A stretch of DNA of 5,443 nucleotides. It comes from Candidatus Dormiibacterota bacterium (lineage in GTDB: Bacteria; Chloroflexota; Dormibacteria; UBA8260; Bog-877). The notes under the pieces are model-generated. The model saw nothing but the letters and a program-made list of their open reading frames with translations. It had not been told where the DNA came from and did no database searches. The translations under genes and the position numbers were made by a program. The stretch covers positions 1 to 5,443 of the forward strand of contig PKXR01000117.1 of assembly GCA_003133485.1 (NCBI GenBank), in the 5' to 3' direction. Every line of letters begins with the position of its first letter. The first letter of the stretch is position 1. Positions 1 to 5,000 of the stretch are shown in pieces.

Positions 1-216
1 GTAGCGGATGCGGGGATGTCGCCGAATGCGCAGGCTCACGAACCCTACCACCGCCAGCAAGACGCTCCCTTGCACTGCAAGGGTCAGGCTGTGGCCCAGT
101 AGAGCCAGGACGATCATGGTCACTCCGCCAGCGACCACCGCGATTGTGACTAACCGCTGGACCGCCGGGGGCGACTTTCGAAAAAGTCGGAACAAGAGCC
201 GGCAGAGCAAATCCAA
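1..216 (-). CDS. Small membrane protein, C-terminus cut off by window edge
   Basis: The family is not recognised. Reading leftward from a TTG at 216-214, the frame stays open for 72 codons to the window edge. The start is chosen because AAGGAG (222-227 on the complement) sits 5 bases upstream, and two in-frame stops lie shortly before it. The protein opens with a Leu/Arg/Phe-rich, probably amphipathic stretch (residues 3-14). Two hydrophobic segments follow at about residues 22-41 and 44-63, separated by a short Gly-His-Ser turn, and then a strongly basic tail (RIRRHPRIRY). This is the pattern of a helical hairpin in the inner membrane with a positively charged cytoplasmic end. The gene diverges from the RapZ-like gene across a long spacer. 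The total length is unknown because the end lies outside the window. That it is a membrane protein is fairly safe; no function can be given. Confidence 0.6.
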   Translation of the reverse strand, partial: MDLLCRLLFRLFRKSPPAVQRLVTIAVVAGGVTMIVLALLGHSLTLAVQGSVLLAVVGFVSLRIRRHPRIRY

Positions 217-221
217 CGCTT

Positions 222-227
222 CTCCTT
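222..227 (-). promoter_or_regulatory. Ribosome binding site for the left-edge membrane gene
   Basis: On the minus strand AAGGAG lies 5 bases ahead of the TTG at 216. It decides the start, because no in-frame ATG or GTG with a comparable site is seen nearby. Confidence 0.55.
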
Positions 228-325
228 GGGCTGAGTCAGGCGCTCACCCGGGGGACGGCGTTCCCGATCACGACTTTACCGCTTCGAGGTTACCCCCGCC
301 TGGCCCCCGGGAAATCGCACTGGCT

Positions 326-359
326 GAGCCGCTCTCCGCGAATTACGCGGGAGTGGCTC
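326..359. repeat. Strong two-part hairpin
   Basis: GAGCC (326-330) pairs with GGCTC (355-359). Inside it, CTCCGCG (334-340) pairs with the CGCG-GAG side (346-353) with one bulged G. An AATTA loop closes the hairpin. This gives about 12 base pairs in 34 bases. No T-run follows on either strand, so it does not look like a standard intrinsic terminator. It lies about 110 bases upstream of the left-edge membrane gene and could belong to that gene's leader or to an RNA of its own. Confidence 0.5.
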
Positions 360-430
360 CAGCTGGCAGCCGGAGATCCTGAAAGTCCTTCGCCGGGAGA
401 ACTCCTCGCTCGATTGGATGTCCAGGGTCC

Positions 431-448
431 GGTCAGGCCCGGCTGACC
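431..448. repeat. Perfect 6-bp inverted repeat GGTCAG/CTGACC
   Basis: GGTCAG (431-436) and CTGACC (443-448) flank a six-base GCCCGG loop. It could be an RNA hairpin or a dyad operator. The left arm and loop resemble the start of the SRP RNA core, but the rest of that core is absent. Confidence 0.45.
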
Positions 449-477
449 AAGCCCAGCTGACTCCGCGTATACCTCGC

Positions 478-529
478 CCCTTGAGGAGGGTCCGTGCGCC
501 TACCCTCGAGGAGGCGTCCGGGGCACCTA
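478..529. repeat. Imperfect tandem duplication of about 26 bp
   Basis: Unit one (478-502) and unit two (503-529) are adjacent and align over almost their whole length. Both begin CCCT, share GAGGAGG, then GTCCG, and both end in CCTA. The second unit has two single-base insertions and there are about three substitutions. The second unit contains the 8-bp palindrome CCTCGAGG (504-511), degraded to CCTTGAGG in the first. Tandem protein-binding sites or a local duplication would both fit. Confidence 0.5.
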
Positions 530-893
530 GCTATGGTGACGGGGGGACCAAGCCTTCCGGCCCCGGGCGTCCACTAAGCCCCTTCGAGCTCCTTGTCCGG
601 ACGATGGCGGGGGGCACCCGGGCAGGTAAAGAACCTTGGAGGCGGTGAGAGCCGCAGGCGAGGGTGGGCCGGGTTGGCTAGTCTCCAATTCCCCAGAGGA
701 CAAGGCCCAAGCCCCGTTCCGTGGTTCGAGTCCCAGAGGGCCGACCCTCTCACTGTCGATCGTCGGTACCTTCGACAAGTCCCGAGGCCCTGTTTTCGAG
801 GACGACAGACGGCTGCCACGCGTTAGGCGGCCGGACGGTTCGCCAGGAGCGGAATTCAGAAGTCGGAACCTGACGCGGTCCGGCAGGTCCGGG

Positions 894-939
894 CGAGGCC
901 TGTTCTCGATCTTGTCCGCCACTCGAGGGCCTGGCCTCG
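894..939. repeat. Nested hairpin upstream of the RapZ-like promoter
   Basis: CGAGGCC (894-900) is the perfect complement of GGCCTCG (933-939). Inside, CTCGA (905-909) pairs with TCGAG (923-927), leaving a 13-base loop and a small internal loop. It lies just ahead of the proposed -35 element at 953. There is no T-tract after it. The left arm also belongs to an imperfect direct repeat: positions 783-799 and 894-909 share CGAGGCC, TGTT and TCGA with one inserted and one changed base. Confidence 0.45.
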
Positions 940-952
940 GCCCGCGGAGTGG

Positions 953-980
953 TTGGCGAACCGGGCGACCGTGCCAAAAT
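953..980 (+). promoter_or_regulatory. Possible promoter for the RapZ-like gene
   Basis: TTGGCG (953-958) resembles a -35 element and CAAAAT (975-980) a -10 element, with a 16-base spacer; each matches the sigma-70 consensus at four of six positions. CAAAAT is in one of the few AT-rich patches of this spacer. GGTT/AACC (951-954 and 959-962) forms a small dyad over the -35. Transcription would start near 987, giving a leader of about 90 bases. This is inference only. Confidence 0.35.
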
Positions 981-1006
981 AGGAGCTGCAGCTGAGGGAG
1001 CTGTCG

Positions 1007-1052
1007 GGTCCCGAACGCAGTTGGACCACGTTTCCGGTCCCCCGGCGGGACC
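1007..1052 (+). promoter_or_regulatory. Alternating GGTCC/GGACC leader arms, possible switching hairpins
   Basis: Four complementary arms alternate: GGTCC (1007-1011), GGACC (1023-1027), GGTCC (1036-1040) and GGACC (1048-1052). They can form two side-by-side hairpins (1007-1027 and 1036-1052, the latter extended to 6 bp) or one middle hairpin (1023-1040). The two folds exclude each other. GTTGG (1020-1024) can also pair with CCAAC (1051-1055). The arms end about 10 bases before the GGAG ribosome site. The arrangement resembles an attenuator-type leader, without a visible terminator T-run. Confidence 0.35.
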
Positions 1053-1075
1053 AACGCAGCCGGAGCACTAGCCCT

Positions 1076-1828
1076 GTGTCCTTGGTGGTAATTCTGTGCG
1101 AGGACCGCTTCCGCGAACAGCTGGAGGCCTTCGCCGTCGAGGTCGGCTACTCGGTGCCCAGGCGGGGTGAGATTGATTCGGACCCAGGCTCGACCGTGCG
1201 CGCTCGACTGGAGCGAGACCCGAACCTGGTCCTGGTGGTCAGCGAGCGGTTCGGTCAGGACTGGGTGAGGGCCCTCGACGAAGAGGACTCCCGCTACTGG
1301 CTGGTCGAGGCAGGATCACCGAGGGGTCCCGAATTCCATCCGCCGAAGCGCCGCCCCCACCGGCATCTACTGGGCCTAAACCAGACGACCCTCGGCTATC
1401 TGAGCCAGCTCCTTGACGACTGGCGAGATCGCGACTTGGTCCGGGTGGACTGCTACACCTTCGCCTTCCGAGATGGGATGCCCCATGAGGCGGACTGGGT
1501 GGTCGACACCCGCTTCCTCGATAGCCCCTACTGGATCGCGGAAATGCGGGAGAAGCCGGGCACCGATCCCTTGGTCCGGGAGTACGTCATGGAGCAACCG
1601 GGAGCCCAGGAGCTGGTCGGTCAGTTCCTGCCGATGCTGCTGCGATTGGTCCCCCTCTACCAGGCGCAGCGCCGATCAGTGCTGCGCGTGGCGGTGGGCT
1701 GCACCGGCGGATTGCACCGCTCGATGGCAATCGCGTCAGAGCTGGTGGAGCGGATCGATCAGTCCGGCATCGCCGTGGCCCGCTACCTGAAGGAGCCCCC
1801 ACTCCACCTGCCCCAGGAGCTGGACTGA
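1076..1828 (+). CDS. RapZ C-terminal-domain protein with a non-kinase N-terminal region
   Basis: This is a 250-residue protein starting at GTG 1076, with GGAG at 1062-1065 ten bases upstream. Residues about 122-235 match the RapZ/YvcJ C-terminal domain: TFAFRDGMPHEADWVVDTRF (128-147), PYW (151-153), a Gly-Thr-Asp-Pro-Leu turn, and the signature GCTGGLHRS (208-216). In E. coli this domain binds the small RNA GlmZ and senses glucosamine-6-phosphate. The first 120 residues have no P-loop (G-x-x-G-x-G-K-S), although canonical RapZ begins with one. They have alternating hydrophobic stretches (LVVILCED, LVLVVSERFG) and a basic HPPKRRPHRH patch at 88-97. Total length is about 34 residues shorter than E. 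coli RapZ. Tyr152 stands where E. coli has a ligand-pocket histidine. The gene converges on the HNH gene with 18 bases between stops. The C-domain call is firm. A role in nucleotide-sugar or cell-envelope control, or in RNA binding, is inference from the family. Confidence 0.85.
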   Translation: MSLVVILCEDRFREQLEAFAVEVGYSVPRRGEIDSDPGSTVRARLERDPNLVLVVSERFGQDWVRALDEEDSRYWLVEAGSPRGPEFHPPKRRPHRHLLGLNQTTLGYLSQLLDDWRDRDLVRVDCYTFAFRDGMPHEADWVVDTRFLDSPYWIAEMREKPGTDPLVREYVMEQPGAQELVGQFLPMLLRLVPLYQAQRRSVLRVAVGCTGGLHRSMAIASELVERIDQSGIAVARYLKEPPLHLPQELD

Positions 1829-1846
1829 CCCTCTCCCCCCGCACGA

Positions 1847-2452
1847 CTAACCCGGGGCGCCGCCCAGAGCAGATAACACCGCTCCAGCGCCCATTCCAGT
1901 GTGGCCGGTGAGCGGGAATCCACCATGGGGTAGCACCGAGCGCACCATGTCCTCATAGGCGGTGCGCACCTCGGGGTAGCGCAGGAAGAGGAGATGGGCG
2001 TACTCCTTCACCACTGGGCGCGGCGGCCGACGCAAGCGCAGGTGGACCTCAGCGGGGAGATGATTAGCCTTGCGGCTATTGCAACGCTTGCAGGCAACCA
2101 CCTGATTCTCCCAACTGCTGGGGTTGCCGCCACGCGAGACCGGGATCACATGGTCGATGGTGAGCTCGGGCGGAGCGGCGTGGATGCCGCAGTACTGACA
2201 GCAGTGCTCGTCCCGCAGCAGCAGATTGCGACGATTGGGCCGCAGCATCCGCCGCGGCACCACGATGTTGCGCAGCAGCCGGACGACAATCACCCCGTCA
2301 CTGAAGCGGCGCTGGGCCAGCTCGTCCACCACCATTTCCTTGACGGCGTCGTCCAGGAATGCGACCCGCTCTTTGGTCAGCAGCACCACCAGGCGACGAC
2401 GGCTGATGACGTTCAGCGGTTGCAGCGAGGCGTTCAGCAACAGCACCGGCAT
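1847..2452 (-). CDS. HNH endonuclease family protein
   Basis: This 201-residue protein runs from ATG at 2452 to TAG at 1849-1847. The N-terminal part (LLLNASLQPLNVISRRR, 4-20) and the following VVRLLRNIVVPRR segment are typical of the HNH family widespread in Actinobacteria, Chloroflexota and Cyanobacteria. The nuclease core spans about 78-130: zinc-binding pairs C85/C88 and C121/C124, catalytic Asp-His at 100-101 (LTIDHVIPVSRGG), the central Asn116 in WENQVVAC, and CNSRK at 125-128. All expected residues are present, so it should be active on DNA with a metal ion. Its biological target is not known for this family; no methylase, phage or restriction gene is nearby. The C-terminal tail (175-201) is Gly/Ala-rich. 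It starts 32 bases after the small membrane gene, but no clear ribosome site precedes the ATG. A CACAAT box six bases before the start would allow a leaderless transcript. The name is firm, the role open. Confidence 0.88.
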   Translation of the reverse strand: MPVLLLNASLQPLNVISRRRLVVLLTKERVAFLDDAVKEMVVDELAQRRFSDGVIVVRLLRNIVVPRRMLRPNRRNLLLRDEHCCQYCGIHAAPPELTIDHVIPVSRGGNPSSWENQVVACKRCNSRKANHLPAEVHLRLRRPPRPVVKEYAHLLFLRYPEVRTAYEDMVRSVLPHGGFPLTGHTGMGAGAVLSALGGAPG

Positions 2453-2484
2453 GGCGCCATTGTGAGTGAATCGCGGGTGGAAGT

Positions 2485-2655
2485 TCAGCCGCGCCGGAGC
2501 CCCAGCGCCGTCCGCACCTCCCCGACATGCCCCAGCAACCCTTCATTCACCGTGAAGAAAACCAGCGCCAGCACCAGCACCACCAAGAGGGCGAGCGCCA
2601 GGTAGCTGGTGACCGAGGGTCCTGAGGTCGGAAGGGGTAGTCCCTGCTGCGCCAC
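2485..2655 (-). CDS. Small single-pass membrane protein (56 residues)
   Basis: A short gene fills the space between the FHA gene and the HNH gene: GTG at 2655-2653 to TGA at 2487-2485. The start is strongly supported by AGGAG (2663-2667, minus strand) 7 bases upstream, overlapping the end of the FHA gene; the FHA stop is only 3 bases before the GTG. The product has a Pro/Ser/Gly-rich N-terminus of about 17 residues, one very hydrophobic helix at residues 18-36 (YLALALLVVLVLALVFFTV), and a short C-terminal tail with acidic and basic residues ending LGLRRG. There is no cleavage site or lipobox, so it should be a single-pass inner-membrane protein. No family is recognised. Tight coupling to the FHA/pseudo-ATPase gene suggests it anchors or partners that protein. 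The coding call rests on ribosome site, spacing and composition. Confidence 0.72.
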   Translation of the reverse strand: MAQQGLPLPTSGPSVTSYLALALLVVLVLALVFFTVNEGLLGHVGEVRTALGLRRG

Positions 2656-2658
2656 CGC

Positions 2659-3993
2659 CTAACTCCTCGAGTCCCGGCGCCCGAGGCGGTCCGCGGACCA
2701 GCGACCCTGGCCGTCCACCGAGACCAGCGAAAGCTCCCAGCCGCCCCCCTGCCAGCTGAGTGCCACCGGGAAGAGCCGGGCCACCTCCTCGCGCTGCCAA
2801 ATTGTGGTGGTCGCCAGCTGGGCCGGATCGATCTGCCTGGCCAGATGCTCTAGGCCGCCGAGCAGGGAGTGCTGGCGCAGCGCCAGGACGGTGCCTCCTC
2901 CCGGCCTCGGCAGGGACCGAATGAGCTCCGCCAGGATTGGCTCCGGGGGTTGGTCGATGAAGAGCTCTCCGGTCAGCAGCGCCTCCTGAACCGCCCCGGG
3001 ATGGTGCGGGTCGAGAGCCGGCCATCCGGCCGGGCACCACCAGTCCGTGGCACCGAAACTGAGCACCCTGGTGCTGGCGAAACTCGCCTCAAATCGTTCC
3101 GCCAGCGCGGCGAGCGCGGGCTCCGGCCAGGGCCCCACCACCAGCAGGGCAGCACCATCCAGCACTGTCCGACGGGCCTCCGCCAGCTCGGCCTGGTCAA
3201 GGTTCGCGGCCACTCGGGCAGCCACCCGGACAGCCAGATATGGGCGGTCAGTCAAGGGGGGGAGCAGAAACTCAATGGCGACGTCTCCGACATGGCCGTC
3301 GCCACTCAGCGCCTCGTCGGGGAGGTCCAAGTCGCGGCGGGCCGTATCCACCGATTCAGCGACCGTCCCGAGAGAGAGCGGTTTCCCCTGCTGGGTCCAG
3401 CGCTGTCCCACTAGCATCTCGAGCGGCGATCCCGGCCTGATCCGCACCAGCTCAGCGCCCCGCTCCAGAGGCTCCCGAGTGAGCGCGGGGGCTCCGGTCA
3501 GGTCGAGTTCCAAAGACCGAGAAGGAGCTTCCTCCGGCTCCCTCTCCAGGACCGAGGAACCCGCCGAGGGCGGGGGCGGGATCCCCTGAGCGGGCCCGTT
3601 CTCCAGCCAGGTCGCGGAGGCGCCGGCACTGCCGCGAGAGCGAGCCGAAGGCGGGGGCGGCGGGGCCCCGACGACTTCGATCAGGGTCATCACGACTCCC
3701 GCCACCCGGACGGAGCCACCCACCTCCAGGAGCGCCCGGCCACCCGGGGCCAGGCGGCGCCCGTCGACCCAGCTTCCGCTGACCCCACCGAGGTCGTGGA
3801 CCTCGACTCCGGCCGGGACCCGGGTCAGCTCCACGTGGCGGTTGTCGACCGCCTCGTTGGGGTCCAGATGGCTGACATCGACATCCGGGATCGTGCCACC
3901 CTCAATACTCCGGCCAAGCAGGATCGGGTACCGCTCCAGCGTGACTGTGGCTCCATCCGAAGCCCGCAGCGCCAGCAGTCCATGAGCGGTCAT
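2659..3993 (-). CDS. FHA-domain protein fused to a degenerate CpaF/VirB11-like ATPase region
   Basis: A 444-residue protein from ATG at 3993 to TAG at 2661-2659; GGGG lies 8 bases upstream. Residues about 15-105 form an FHA (forkhead-associated, phosphothreonine-binding) domain: LLGRS (25-29), VDNRHVEL (49-56), DLGGVSGSWVDG (67-78). A Pro-rich linker with two PPPP runs spans 110-165. Residues about 180-430 follow the order of the Tad/type IV secretion ATPase CpaF: a VERDG-like start, EFLLPPLTDRPYLAVR (241-256, compare the PPL-x-x-P-x-L-T-I-R motif), a place for the P-loop at LLVVGPWPEPALAAL (283-297), and GGGTVLALRQHSLLGGLEHL (365-384, compare G-x-x-G-S-x-x-T-x-H-A-N-S). The GK[ST] of Walker A and the GE of Walker B are gone, so ATP hydrolysis is unlikely. 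Known families contain active FHA-CpaF fusions. No signal peptide or membrane helix is seen. The FHA call is firm; the pseudo-ATPase comparison is from motif order, without an alignment. Confidence 0.82.
   Translation of the reverse strand: MTAHGLLALRASDGATVTLERYPILLGRSIEGGTIPDVDVSHLDPNEAVDNRHVELTRVPAGVEVHDLGGVSGSWVDGRRLAPGGRALLEVGGSVRVAGVVMTLIEVVGAPPPPPSARSRGSAGASATWLENGPAQGIPPPPSAGSSVLEREPEEAPSRSLELDLTGAPALTREPLERGAELVRIRPGSPLEMLVGQRWTQQGKPLSLGTVAESVDTARRDLDLPDEALSGDGHVGDVAIEFLLPPLTDRPYLAVRVAARVAANLDQAELAEARRTVLDGAALLVVGPWPEPALAALAERFEASFASTRVLSFGATDWWCPAGWPALDPHHPGAVQEALLTGELFIDQPPEPILAELIRSLPRPGGGTVLALRQHSLLGGLEHLARQIDPAQLATTTIWQREEVARLFPVALSWQGGGWELSLVSVDGQGRWSADRLGRRDSRS
2663..2667 (-). 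promoter_or_regulatory. Ribosome binding site of the small membrane gene
   Basis: AGGAG on the minus strand, 7 bases ahead of the GTG at 2655 and lying inside the last codons of the FHA gene. It fixes the start and supports translational coupling. Confidence 0.65.
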
Positions 3994-4029
3994 AGCCTCA
4001 GCCCCACCAGGCTGGCTCTGGCGGCCCGG

Positions 4030-4998
4030 TCATCCCGTGACTCCCCGGCTCTCCAGCTCGGAGATCAGGGCAGGAACCACCTTCAGAGCATCGCCGACCA
4101 CGCCCAGGTCGCAAAGCTTGAAGATCGGGGCGTCCCGGTCCTTATTGATGGCCACGATGTGCTTGGCCCCCTTCATCCCGACCGTGTGCTGCATCGCCCC
4201 GCTGATCCCGCAGGCGACATATAAGTCCGGCTTGACCGTTTTTCCAGTCTGCCCGACCTGACGGGCGTAGGGTACCCAGCCGGCGTCCACCACCGCCCGA
4301 CTGGCGCCCACCGCGCCGTGGAGCAGTTCGGCAAGCTTTTCAAGCAACTCGAAGTTGCTGGCGTCCTGCAGTCCGCGCCCGCCGCTGACCACCACCTTGG
4401 CCTCTTCTAGCTTGGGGCCGCTGGCCGGGGCGACCACCGACTTCAGCCGGCGCGCGCCTCTGGGAGCGCCCTCGGGAAGCGAGATCTCGACCACCTTGGC
4501 CGGATGGCCGGAGGCACTTTCCGCGTTCACTGACTTGGGTCTCAAGAGCACACACGGGCTGGGGCCACTGAGTTCGGTGAGGACGTTCTGGGTGGCTCCG
4601 AAGACGGAGCTGGCAGCGGCGAAGCCCTCGCCCCGGGGAACAACGTCAGTGGCATTGGCAACCACGGTGAGGCCGAGCCGGGCGCTCAGCCGGCCGCAGA
4701 TATCTCGGGCGTCGTAGGTCGCGCCGAACAGGACCAGGTCGGGATGGTGCTCTTCAACCACCGCGGCCATAGCCGACGCGGCGGGCTGGGCCACGAACTG
4801 CCGGTAGGCCTCATCGAGGCCAGCGTAGAGCGTGGTGGCGCCGAAGGCCCCGAGCGTGGCCGCGGCTTCGATTGCGCTTTGGTCCAGCACCACCACCTCG
4901 ACCTCGCCCAGCTGGCGCGCCATGGTGAGCACTTCGAGCGACACTGGGGAGGGCTCGGAACCCACGAGTTCCGCGTAGACCAAGATCTTCTTGGCCAC
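4030..4998 (-). CDS. etfA: Electron transfer flavoprotein, alpha subunit
   Basis: EtfA (322 residues, the usual length) carries the FAD that shuttles electrons from acyl-CoA and other flavin dehydrogenases to the respiratory chain through an ETF:quinone oxidoreductase. The N-terminal domain (1-190) is the Rossmann-like ETF fold starting KKILVYAE. The FAD domain has every signature: VVVSGGRGL (202-210), SRAVVDAGWVPYARQVGQTG (233-252), LYVACGISGAMQHTVGMKGA (259-278), VAINKDRDAPIF (282-293), and the closing Gly-Val-Val-Gly-Asp (299-303). Translation starts at GTG 4998, with AAAGGTGAT (5005-5013, minus strand) 8 bases upstream for its AGGTG core and overlapping the end of etfB. The two genes are 2 bases apart, so the subunits are made together. 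The FHA gene follows after 36 bases. Identification is near certain. Confidence 0.97.
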   Translation of the reverse strand: MAKKILVYAELVGSEPSPVSLEVLTMARQLGEVEVVVLDQSAIEAAATLGAFGATTLYAGLDEAYRQFVAQPAASAMAAVVEEHHPDLVLFGATYDARDICGRLSARLGLTVVANATDVVPRGEGFAAASSVFGATQNVLTELSGPSPCVLLRPKSVNAESASGHPAKVVEISLPEGAPRGARRLKSVVAPASGPKLEEAKVVVSGGRGLQDASNFELLEKLAELLHGAVGASRAVVDAGWVPYARQVGQTGKTVKPDLYVACGISGAMQHTVGMKGAKHIVAINKDRDAPIFKLCDLGVVGDALKVVPALISELESRGVTG

Positions 4999-5000
4999 CC

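Larger units (their letters stand above)
217..1075. other. Long intergenic region rich in RNA-like hairpins; no protein gene seen
   Basis: About 860 bases lie between the divergent membrane gene and RapZ-like gene. Open frames exist on both strands because the region is GC-rich. Their products are dominated by Pro, Arg, Gly and Ser, with no hydrophobic core or family motif, so I leave them out. The region does hold ordered structure: a hairpin at 326-359, a perfect inverted repeat at 431-448, an imperfect tandem repeat at 478-529, an interrupted 8-bp stem pairing 663-670 with 739-746, a 6-bp inverted repeat (754-759 with 772-777), a nested hairpin at 894-939, a likely promoter at 953-980 and a set of competing stems at 1007-1052. 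A tRNA-like T-arm sequence lies at 723-733 but no complete tRNA can be folded around it. An uncatalogued structured RNA or large regulatory region is possible but not shown. Confidence 0.5.

Noticed and set aside
8..382. Plus-strand open frame at the left edge
   Set aside because: It is antisense to the membrane protein with two hydrophobic helices and a good ribosome site; its own product is Arg/Thr/Ser-rich and featureless.
425..460. Possible signal recognition particle RNA core (GGTCAGGCCCGG)
   Set aside because: The following GAAG-x-AGCAGCC part of the conserved core is missing; instead the sequence simply folds back as a 6-bp inverted repeat.
504..640. Possible RNase P RNA (GAGGAGGCGTCCGGGG resembles GAGGAAAGTCCGGG, and GGTAAAG lies downstream)
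   Set aside because: The conserved A residues are replaced and the diagnostic 3' conserved block (ACAGAA-CCGGCTTA) is not found anywhere downstream.
663..746. Possible tRNA: GGTTCGAGTCC at 723-733 is a perfect T-loop-like sequence, and an interrupted 8-bp stem (663-670 with 739-746) encloses it
   Set aside because: The T-stem has two mismatches, it does not abut the outer stem correctly, and no anticodon stem with a 7-base loop and a U33 can be placed at any normal spacing. At most a decayed tRNA fragment; tRNAscan-SE or Infernal would settle it.
527..1054. Long open frame on the minus strand in the spacer, about 175 codons
   Set aside because: The product is a Pro/Arg/Gly/Ser mix without hydrophobic core or motifs, has no convincing ribosome site, and includes the LGLEPR-type string that arises when a tRNA-like T-arm is read backwards.
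1829..1846. Terminator between the convergent RapZ-like and HNH genes
   Set aside because: Only 18 bases separate the stops and no hairpin with a T-run is visible on either strand.
1994..2605. Plus-strand open frame of about 200 codons across the HNH gene
   Set aside because: It is the shadow of the HNH gene, which has all zinc and catalytic residues on the minus strand; the plus product is His/Gln-rich with no motif.
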